Part shown: positions 14,048-20,183 of the stretch, piece by piece
Layout of the letters: every line of letters starts with the position of its first letter
Position numbering within the stretch: the stretch's first letter is position 1
DNA from: Fimisoma avicola
Lineage (GTDB): Bacteria; Bacillota; Clostridia; Peptostreptococcales; Anaerovoracaceae
DNA: 20,183 nt
Direction: 5' to 3'
NCBI GenBank assembly: GCA_018714945.1
Contig: DVMO01000078.1
Span: 1-20,183 of the forward strand
Position numbers and translations under genes: made by a program
The notes under the pieces: generated by a model
Told to the model about the DNA's origin: nothing
Database searches by the model: none
The model's input: only the letters and a program-made list of their open reading frames with translations

Positions 14048-15103
14048 ATGGAAAAATACAAAGTTATCATAGCCGGCGCTGGACCCGCCGGCCTTGCAGC
14101 TGCCATTACCCTCAAAGAGCTGGGCATGGGCGATGAAATTCTGGTGATAGAACGGTTCAGCTTTCCAAGGTACAAGTGCTGCGCCGGATATATGACCGGC
14201 AAGACCAGGAAGGCCTACAGTGAGCTGGGCCTCGACCTGGACAGGGTCCATTATTCGCTGATAAAGGATTTTAATATTTTCCACAACTTTAAAAAACGCC
14301 AGACCATACATAACAAGTTCCTCTACACCAACAGGAAGATCGACCGGGTGGAGCTGGATAACGCTTTCTTTGAACTGGCTGTCTCCGCCGGAGTACGGGT
14401 CAGAGAAAACACATCGATCGCTTCCCATGACAGGGCAGAAAAATATATCGTGACCGCAGATGGTGAGGAGCTGCATTACGACTATCTGGTATTTGCCGAC
14501 GGCACCAGCGGCTACGGCAGCCGTTATGTACCGGAAAAAGGCCGTAACATCGCCATGCAGCTGGTGTTTGCAAACGACAGGCCGGAAGAGATACAGATAC
14601 ATTTTGGGATCACCAAACATGGCTACGGCTGGGTCAGCTCTTATGGCGGCGTGACCAATGTGGGCCTGACAGACAGATATGAGCCGGATATCAACTATCA
14701 GGATGTGTTCAGGGGCTTCATGGAACGGCTCGGCTTTGACGAGGATCTGTCCCGGCTGAAAGGCGCCTTTACTCCCATGTATGTCGGGCGGCATGATGAA
14801 ATGGCCGCAGAGGGAATATATTTTGCGGGAGATGCCGCAGGCGCCTGCGATCCGCTGACCCTGTCGGGACTCAGATACGCACTGGGCTCCGGAAAAGCCT
14901 GCGCCCATGCCGTTGCCTCCGGCGACAGTCGCCCATACAGCCGGTATATGGGCAGCCTCCGCAGAAAGTTCGCCTTCATGCGGCTGCTTATGCGGATATT
15001 CTATCTTAAACCTGTGATGTTCTGCGTGTTCTCCGTCGGCTGCCGTTTCTTCGGCGGCCTCATCGCAGCGGTGTTCAACAACTTCTTCGTAAATAAGAAG
15101 TGA
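14048..15103 (+). CDS. FAD-dependent oxidoreductase of the geranylgeranyl reductase family
   Basis: This 351-residue flavoprotein reduces C=C bonds of isoprenoid or similar lipids in characterised relatives; the substrate here is unknown. The Rossmann motif GAGPAG (10-15) binds FAD, ERFSFPRYKCCAG (35-47) carries the cysteine region typical of the family with Cys44-Cys45 adjacent, and GIYFAGDAAGACDPLTLSGLRYALGSGKACA (256-286) is the second FAD-binding block. The last 40 residues (FYLKPVMFCVFSVGCRFFGGLIAAVFNNFF) are hydrophobic and probably sit on or in the membrane. AGGTGA lies 5 bases before the ATG. It stands between secA and prfB, which are often neighbours in Clostridia, so it may be an insertion or a lineage-specific gene order. 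Squalene or halogenase-type monooxygenases are less likely. Confidence 0.85.
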   Translation: MEKYKVIIAGAGPAGLAAAITLKELGMGDEILVIERFSFPRYKCCAGYMTGKTRKAYSELGLDLDRVHYSLIKDFNIFHNFKKRQTIHNKFLYTNRKIDRVELDNAFFELAVSAGVRVRENTSIASHDRAEKYIVTADGEELHYDYLVFADGTSGYGSRYVPEKGRNIAMQLVFANDRPEEIQIHFGITKHGYGWVSSYGGVTNVGLTDRYEPDINYQDVFRGFMERLGFDEDLSRLKGAFTPMYVGRHDEMAAEGIYFAGDAAGACDPLTLSGLRYALGSGKACAHAVASGDSRPYSRYMGSLRRKFAFMRLLMRIFYLKPVMFCVFSVGCRFFGGLIAAVFNNFFVNKK

Positions 15104-15194
15104 GAGCTGTCACTGGAGTCACTGTGGCAGCCGTGTCCGTGCGATGGCCGCAGAATAACCCCCTGGCCGCCGTGATGGCTGTCGGGCTCGTGTG

Positions 15195-15222
15195 CCTTGG
15201 AGCCTGCACCTTGGAGCCTGCG
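15195..15222. repeat. 14-bp tandem duplication upstream of the prfB promoter
   Basis: CCTTGGAGCCTGCA (15195-15208) is followed at once by the same with G at the last position (15209-15222). Confidence 0.85.
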
Positions 15223-15237
15223 CCGCCGGGAGGACCG

Positions 15238-15266
15238 TTGAACTTTACGCACTTATAAGGTATAAT
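15238..15266 (+). promoter_or_regulatory. prfB promoter
   Basis: TTGAAC (15238-15243), 17 bp and a perfect TATAAT (15261-15266) lie 221 bp before the prfB ATG. Around the -10 it reads GGTATAATAAACGC, nearly identical to the two secA promoter elements. Confidence 0.75.
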
Positions 15267-15487
15267 AAACGCTGTAGATCATATGATACCCGACGCTTGA
15301 CGGCGCTGCAGCGAAAACAGGTGAGAGCGAGCAGGTGCCTGGACGCAAAAGAGGCGGATATTGACAGTAATCTATATTTTTTGGTTTTTCGTCAATAGAT
15401 CATGGATCTTTGACAGTTTGCTCAAACAACACGCAACGAGCGCCAATGTCCGGCCGCCAAACCCATACTGAGAAAAGGAGTGAGACT

Positions 15488-16589
15488 ATGATCCAGCTTG
15501 AAAACATCAAGAGCCAGATCCCCGCAGTGCGGGCTGTCCTGACAGAAGTCGGTGACTCTCTTTGACCTTGCGAAGATCAAAGAAGAACTTGACAGGACCA
15601 ACAGAGAAATAGAACAGGAGGACTTCTGGAACGATCCCGACTACGCCCAGAAAGTCATGAAAGAAAAAAAGAACATGGAGGACACCGTAGAAGGCTACGA
15701 AGACCTGCAAAATACTTTAGACGACATTGAAGAGCTGATAGAAATGACTGGAGACGACGACCAGTCCGTAGCCGAAGAAATACAGGCCATGTTCGACGAT
15801 GTGAGCAAAAGAGCCGACGACATGAGGGTAAAGACCCTCTTAAACGGCAAATACGACAAATGTGGAGCCATCGTATCCATCCACGCCGGGACCGGTGGAG
15901 TGGACGCCATGGACTGGGCTTCCATGCTCCTTCGCATGTACACCAGATGGTGCGACAAAAAAGGATATAAGGTCAACCTGGTAGACCTGCAGGACGATAC
16001 CGAAGCCGGCATAAAGAGCGCTACCCTCATAGTAGAAGGGGACAATGCTTACGGCTATCTCAAAAACGAGAAAGGCGTTCACCGCCTTGTCAGGATCTCA
16101 CCGTTCAACGCCGCAGGCAAGAGACAGACATCCTTTGCCCAGCTGGAGGTGGTGCCTGAGATCGAAGAAGACCTTTCCGTAGAGATCGACCCGGAAGACC
16201 TGCGCATAGACACATACCGCAGCAGCGGGGCCGGCGGCCAGCATGTAAACAAGACCGACTCGGCCATCAGGATAACCCACCTGCCGACCAACATCGTCGT
16301 TACCTGCCAGAACGAAAGGAGCCAGCACCAGAACAAAGAAATGGCCATGAAGATACTCATGTCCAAGCTGGCCGAACTCAAGGAACAGGAACACAAGGAA
16401 AACCTCAAAGAGCTGAAAGGCGACTACTCCATGAACACCTGGGGCTCCCAGATACGCTCATATGTTTTCCAGCCATACACCATGGTCAAAGACCACAGGA
16501 CAGGAGCCGAGACTGCCAATGTAAACGCAGTCATGGACGGCGACCTGGACTATTTCATCAACGAAAAACTCAAACAAAAGGAAGATTAA
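15488..16589 (+). CDS. prfB: Peptide chain release factor RF2, with programmed +1 frameshift
   Basis: RF2 recognises UGA and UAA and triggers hydrolysis of the finished peptide on the ribosome. The gene starts at ATG 15488 with AAAGGAG 7 bases before it. Codons 1-25 (MIQLENIKSQIPAVRAVLTEVGDSL) end at CTT 15560-15562, followed by in-frame TGA. Skipping T15563 (CTTTGAC, the classical slip site) continues at GAC 15564 to the stop at 16589, so the product has 366 residues. SPF is at 204-206 (stop-codon recognition) and GGQ at 249-251 (peptidyl-tRNA hydrolysis), within one residue of the E. coli positions. Upstream of the slip site GGTGA may act as the stimulating SD. The frameshift lets RF2 limit its own synthesis. 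tex begins on the next base. Confidence 0.97.
15551..15566 (+). promoter_or_regulatory. RF2 autoregulatory +1 frameshift site
   Basis: GGTGACTCTCTTTGAC: CTT codon, UGA, then C, with an SD-like GGTGA four bases before the CTT. It is less G-rich than the E. coli AGGGGG, which sits 3 bases away. Confidence 0.9.
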
Positions 16590-18764
16590 ATGGATATACT
16601 GCGAAAATTAGCCGCCGAGTTCCATCTCCGGCAGAATCAGGTCGAAAATACCGTAAACCTCATCGACGAAGGCAACACCATACCTTTCATCGCCCGTTAC
16701 AGAAAAGAAGCCACCGGCGGACTCAGCGACACAGTCCTCAGAGATATGGACGAAAGGCTACGCTACCTGCGCGGCCTTGAGGAAAGAAAAGAAGAAGTCA
16801 TCAGGCTCATCGAGGAACAAGGCAAGCTCACCGAAGACCTTAGAGCAGAAATAGAAAAAGCCGAAGTCCTACAGCGGGTAGAAGACCTGTATAAGCCTTT
16901 CAAACAGAAAAAGGCCACAAGAGCTTCCAAAGCAAGAGAAAAAGGCCTGGAGCCGCTGGCCATGATAATCTACGCCCAGCAAAAGACCGAAGGCGATCCC
17001 GCAGACGATGCCAAAGCTTTTGTGGATCCGGAAAAAGAAGTTAACACCCCGGAAGAGGCTCTTCAGGGTGCCCTGGACATCATCGCCGAGATGATAGCCG
17101 ACGATCCGGACATCACCAAAGCAGTCAGAGAAAAGACTTTCGCCGCCGGTCTCATCGTCACCGAAGCCACCGATCCGGAAGAAAAGACCGTATACGACAT
17201 GTATTACGACAGGACAGAAGCCCTGAACAAGATACCTGACCACAGGGTGCTGGCCGTAAACCGGGGCGAAAAGGAAAAGAAACTCAAGGTCAAAGTCACC
17301 ATAGATCAGGAAGCCATCCACGGCCTGATCGCCGAAAGCGTGATAAAAAACAACCGGTCCATATTCAAGTCCCTGCTGGACGATACCATTGACGACGCAT
17401 ATAAAAGACTCATGGCACCGTCTATAGAAAGGGAAATGAGGAATATGCTCACCGAGCGGGCCGAGGCTGAGGCAGTCAAGATCTTTGCCAGAAACACAGA
17501 GAGCCTGCTGATGACGCCACCTGTAAAGGACAAGGTTGTCCTCAGCATAGACCCTGGCTACAGGACCGGCTGCAAGGTAGCAGTCCTGGACGGTACCGGA
17601 AAGCTGAAAGCCTATACAACCGTCTACCCGACCCAGCCAAAAAATGACATAGCCGGAACCGAGGCAGTCCTCAAGAAACTGGTAGACAAATACGGAGTAG
17701 AGATCATCGTCGTAGGCAACGGCACCGCTTCAAGAGAGACAGAAGAAGTAGTAGCCGCTTTCATCAAAAAGAACAACTATCCGATACAGTACACCATTGT
17801 AAACGAAGCGGGGGCCTCGGTGTATTCGGCTTCCAAGCTGGCCGCCGAGGAATATCCTGATCTGGATGTGACCACCAGAGGCGCCATGTCCCTGGGCAGG
17901 AGGCTGCAGGACCCGCTGGCCGAGCTGGTCAAGATCGACCCCAAGAGCATAGGCGTCGGCCAGTATCAGCACGACATTAACCAGAAAATGCTGGAAAACG
18001 CTCTGACCGCCGTGGTGGAGGACTGTGTGAACCGGGTAGGCGTAGACCTGAACACCGCCTCCCCGTCCCTGCTTTCTTACATCGCCGGTATCAACTCAGG
18101 GGTAGCCAGGAATATAGTCGCCTACAGGGAGGAAAACGGCCGCTTTACCAACCGCCGCCAGCTCATGAAAGTGCCTAAGCTGGGCGAAAAGGCTTTCAAC
18201 CAGTGCGCCGGATTCCTGCGTATAACAGGAGGTGACGAGCCGCTGGACGCCACTTCCGTCCATCCTGAATCCTATGACGCAGCCAAGGCCATGATGCAAA
18301 AACTGGACATCGACCCTGCTACCATAGAGGGAGGCGGCGATAAGTCAGTAGAAGACAAGATAAAGAAAACATACAGGGCCAAAAGCCTGAGCCAGAGCAT
18401 AGCAGCCATGGCTGAGGAACTGGGAACAGGCGAGATGACCCTTTCCGATATAATCGGCGAGCTGAAAAAACCTGCCAGAGACCCAAGAGAGGACGCGCCT
18501 CCTGTGGTTTTCAGAAACGATGTCAAGAGTTTTGAAGACCTGAAAGTGGACATGGAGCTGACCGGCACCGTCAGAAATGTAGTAGACTTCGGCGCCTTCG
18601 TAGACATAGGAGTCAAAAATGACGGTCTGGTACACATATCGCAGATGAGCGATAAGTATATAAAGCATCCGATGGATGTGGTTTCCGTCGGCGATACGGT
18701 CAAGGTGAAGATAATTTCCATCGATCCGGAAAAAATGAAGATAGGCCTGACCATGAAGCTGTAG
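16590..18764 (+). CDS. tex: Tex-family RNA-binding transcription accessory protein
   Basis: This is a 724-residue cytoplasmic protein. Tex homologues bind nucleic acid, associate with transcription and translation, and affect toxin-gene expression and ribosomal output in some pathogens. The order of regions is standard: N-terminal Tex helical domain with NTIPFIARYRKEATGGLSD (about 29-47), the YqgF/RNase H-like domain with SIDPGYRTGCKVAVLD (about 317-332), helix-hairpin-helix motifs in GVDLNTASPSLLSYIAGINSGVARNIVAYREENGRF, and an S1 RNA-binding domain at 658-724 (TGTVRNVVDFGAFVDIG...). Full length. The ATG directly follows the prfB TAA, with AAAGGAAG in the end of prfB as SD, so it is co-transcribed and probably coupled. 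Confidence 0.95.
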   Translation: MDILRKLAAEFHLRQNQVENTVNLIDEGNTIPFIARYRKEATGGLSDTVLRDMDERLRYLRGLEERKEEVIRLIEEQGKLTEDLRAEIEKAEVLQRVEDLYKPFKQKKATRASKAREKGLEPLAMIIYAQQKTEGDPADDAKAFVDPEKEVNTPEEALQGALDIIAEMIADDPDITKAVREKTFAAGLIVTEATDPEEKTVYDMYYDRTEALNKIPDHRVLAVNRGEKEKKLKVKVTIDQEAIHGLIAESVIKNNRSIFKSLLDDTIDDAYKRLMAPSIEREMRNMLTERAEAEAVKIFARNTESLLMTPPVKDKVVLSIDPGYRTGCKVAVLDGTGKLKAYTTVYPTQPKNDIAGTEAVLKKLVDKYGVEIIVVGNGTASRETEEVVAAFIKKNNYPIQYTIVNEAGASVYSASKLAAEEYPDLDVTTRGAMSLGRRLQDPLAELVKIDPKSIGVGQYQHDINQKMLENALTAVVEDCVNRVGVDLNTASPSLLSYIAGINSGVARNIVAYREENGRFTNRRQLMKVPKLGEKAFNQCAGFLRITGGDEPLDATSVHPESYDAAKAMMQKLDIDPATIEGGGDKSVEDKIKKTYRAKSLSQSIAAMAEELGTGEMTLSDIIGELKKPARDPREDAPPVVFRNDVKSFEDLKVDMELTGTVRNVVDFGAFVDIGVKNDGLVHISQMSDKYIKHPMDVVSVGDTVKVKIISIDPEKMKIGLTMKL

Positions 18765-18833
18765 GACAGGACGGCTCCGCTGCCTGACCGCCGCAGAACA
18801 GTCCGTACCAGGATAAGTCACACAAGGAGAACT

Positions 18834-19478
18834 ATGATAAATACCATTATTTTCGATTTCGACGGCACGCTGGTCAACACCAACGATGTCATAATAGAAG
18901 CCTGGCAGCACACATACAGGCATTACGGCCGGGACGAAAAACCCGTAGACTACATAACCCAATTCTTCGGAGAACCGCTTATTACCACCATGGCAAGAGA
19001 ATTTCCGGAAGTTCCGCCGGAAGAAAGCGCCGAAGTATACAGAGCTCACCAGAGGGCCAAGGCAGACCAGCTGGTAAAGCTTTTCCCGGATATACCTCAG
19101 CTGCTCAAGGCTCTCAGAGAAAGAGGATACAAGATAGGCATAGTCACATCCAGGACCGGAGAAAGCACCGCTTTCTATCTTAATATGTTCGGAATAGGCC
19201 GGTATTTCGACGGGATAGTGAGCTGTGACGACACAGACAAGCACAAACCCGACCCGGAGCCGGTGCTCCTGGGTCTTGCCAAACTTGACGCCAGGCCGGA
19301 AGAAGCCATAATGATAGGCGACAGCTTTTTCGACATGAAGTGCGCCAATAACGCCGGAGTCAAGACTGTTTTAGTCGGCTGGCGGGCCACCGGAAACGGC
19401 CAGACCATGGACGGCTGCCGGGTGGACTATACCATAGAGAAACCAATGGATCTTATAAGAATTCTTGAGGTAATGTGA
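18834..19478 (+). CDS. HAD-superfamily phosphatase, PpaX-like
   Basis: This 214-residue cytoplasmic HAD hydrolase has its domains in the usual order. Motif I is FDFDGT with nucleophile Asp8 and acid Asp10, the helical C1 cap lies at about 16-80, motif II is in GIVTSR (Thr105/Ser106), motif III is Lys138 in KHKPDPEP, and motif IV is IGDSFFDM (Asp163, Asp167). The overall pattern (INTIIFDFDGTLVNTND..., GIVTSR, CDDTDKHKPDPEPV, ARPEEAIMIGDS) is close to PpaX pyrophosphatase and to phosphoglycolate phosphatases. The true substrate, pyrophosphate or a sugar phosphate, is not decidable here. AAGGAG lies 5 bases before the ATG, 69 bp after tex. The stop overlaps the addB start by one base. Confidence 0.88.
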   Translation: MINTIIFDFDGTLVNTNDVIIEAWQHTYRHYGRDEKPVDYITQFFGEPLITTMAREFPEVPPEESAEVYRAHQRAKADQLVKLFPDIPQLLKALRERGYKIGIVTSRTGESTAFYLNMFGIGRYFDGIVSCDDTDKHKPDPEPVLLGLAKLDARPEEAIMIGDSFFDMKCANNAGVKTVLVGWRATGNGQTMDGCRVDYTIEKPMDLIRILEVM

Positions 19479-20183
19479 TGCTGAATATTTTCTATGGCAG
19501 AGAAAATCTGGACAAGGAAAAATTCATATTCGATCATATGGCCGGGAGGGCCCTTATAATGGTGCCCGACCAGTATACATTAGAGGCGGAAAGGCAGGCT
19601 TTCCGCCATCTTGGCATTTCGGCCCTTATGGATGTGGAGATCGTCTCCCCTTCCAGCCTGGGAGAAAACATCCTGAACGAACTGGGGGGAAGCCGGCGTA
19701 ATTTCATCAACAAATACGGACGCCACATGATCCTGTACAAGAGCGCCGCCGCCCGCAGAAACGAACTCCAGGTTTTCCGGGGACTGGAAAACAAGGCCTC
19801 GTTCATCGACGCCGTCAACAACTTTATTTCCGAGATGAAGCAGTACGGCTGCGGCCCAAAGGAGCTGGCAGAAATGATCGCCGCCGAGGGCACCGATGAT
19901 TACACCGGCAAGAAGCTGGCGGACATCAATCTTTTGTTTAACGATTACGAAAAGCAGATCGAGGGCAAATACACCGACTCGGAGGATCGAATAGATCTGT
20001 ATCTGGGCAAGATCAGGGAGTCGGAACTTATCCGCGGAAACCAGATCTGGGTGTATGGCTTCGACAGCTTTGCGCCAAAGACCATGGCCCTGCTGGGAGA
20101 ACTGATGAGTTCTGCAGATGAGGTCAATCTCCTTTTGACATGGGACGACAGCAGGCCGGATGCCGACCTGTTCGAGCTGACCG
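19478..20183 (+). CDS. addB: AddB-type helicase/nuclease subunit, N-terminal part (cut by the window end)
   Basis: Open to the end of the window; 235 codons are visible. AddB with AddA forms the Bacillota counterpart of RecBCD: it processes double-strand ends and recognises Chi. Family features are MVPDQYTLEAERQAF (about 32-46), VEIVSPSSLGENIL, the block NKYGRHMILYKSA, the helical FIDAVNNFISEMKQYGCGPKELA and IWVYGFDSFAPKTMALLGELM. The start ATG overlaps the previous stop (TGATG), giving coupling. The usual N-terminal Walker A of Bacillota AddB (GRxGSGK[ST]) is replaced by GRENLDKE, so ATP binding by this subunit seems lost. The C-terminal nuclease and FeS cysteines lie outside the window. AddA is expected downstream. 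Confidence 0.88.
   Translation, partial: MLNIFYGRENLDKEKFIFDHMAGRALIMVPDQYTLEAERQAFRHLGISALMDVEIVSPSSLGENILNELGGSRRNFINKYGRHMILYKSAAARRNELQVFRGLENKASFIDAVNNFISEMKQYGCGPKELAEMIAAEGTDDYTGKKLADINLLFNDYEKQIEGKYTDSEDRIDLYLGKIRESELIRGNQIWVYGFDSFAPKTMALLGELMSSADEVNLLLTWDDSRPDADLFELT

Larger units (their letters stand above)
15104..15487 (+). other. 384-bp non-coding region between the flavoprotein gene and prfB
   Basis: The first part has an 8-bp stem (15106-15113 with 15124-15131, one G-U) but no T-run, so any terminator is weak. A 14-bp tandem duplication, CCTTGGAGCCTGC plus A or G, lies at 15195-15222. The prfB promoter is at 15238-15266. The presumed 215-nt leader has CGCTGTAG (15270-15277) pairing with CTGCAGCG (15306-15313, one G-U) around the palindrome ATCATATGAT, and TATTGAC / GTCAATA flanking a T-rich stretch at 15359-15396. 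I see no gene. Confidence 0.6.

Noticed and set aside
13994..14908. Minus-strand frame of 304 codons opposite the flavoprotein
   Set aside because: The plus-strand gene has FAD motifs and an RBS; the antisense frame is a shadow caused by codon bias.
15361..15389. Second prfB promoter starting at TTGACA 15361
   Set aside because: No -10 element stands 16-18 bp downstream; the T-rich stretch is more likely part of the leader fold.
15192..15398. Open frame of 68 codons upstream of prfB
   Set aside because: It runs through the tandem duplication and the prfB promoter, with no RBS.

Overview
The window looks like chromosomal DNA of an anaerobic, moderately GC-balanced Bacillota (class Clostridia). 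The reasons are strong AGGAGG-type ribosome binding sites, sigma-A promoters with 17-bp spacers, short hairpin/T-run terminators, an AddAB-type recombination gene, a BirA with an N-terminal helix-turn-helix next to BioY, and a Clostridia-like secA ... prfB order. I cannot name the genus. A relative of Anaerovoracaceae (Family XIII) is a guess from the style of the proteins.

Layout. (1) 1-1383, plus: the 3' part of an EamA/DMT transporter overlaps an HD-domain hydrolase, closed by a terminator that contains the stop codon. (2) 1427-4846, minus: an S9 prolyl-oligopeptidase-type peptidase followed by an AbgA-like M20 amidohydrolase. A divergent MFS transporter (5002-6264, plus) starts from the same intergenic region; together these look like peptide or amide scavenging. 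(3) 6265-7769, the accessory-looking part: a non-coding tract with four 38-bp modules (7-bp inverted arms around exactly 24 bp), enclosed by 22-bp near-perfect inverted ends. Next comes a lone PD-(D/E)XK-like nuclease-domain gene with its own promoter, then a second tract with three 23-bp direct repeats that abut the next promoter. (4) 7770-8666: a phosphoribosyltransferase plus a small unknown protein, ending in a terminator. (5) 8669-9035, minus: a frameshifted lipoprotein gene that still has its promoter, RBS and lipobox. (6) 9136-10681, minus: birA-bioY, with a palindrome over the birA -35 that is probably the BirA operator. (7) 10800-13792, plus: secA behind a duplicated extended -10 promoter and leader inverted repeats. 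(8) 13832-15103: a possible 52-aa cysteine-containing protein and a geranylgeranyl-reductase-type flavoprotein. (9) 15238-20183, plus: prfB with the classical +1 frameshift, tex, a PpaX-like HAD phosphatase and the start of addB (cut by the window end), packed tightly.

Most of the window is housekeeping: protein export, translation termination, biotin supply, RNA-associated Tex and DNA repair. The part most worth a second look is 6381-7657, where regularly spaced inverted motifs, an orphan nuclease-like gene and a second repeat block sit together between two conserved operons. I cannot assign it to a known system from sequence alone. Other notable points are the apparent loss of the AddB Walker A motif, the shared GGTATAATRAACGC promoter signature of secA and prfB, and the broken lipoprotein gene.
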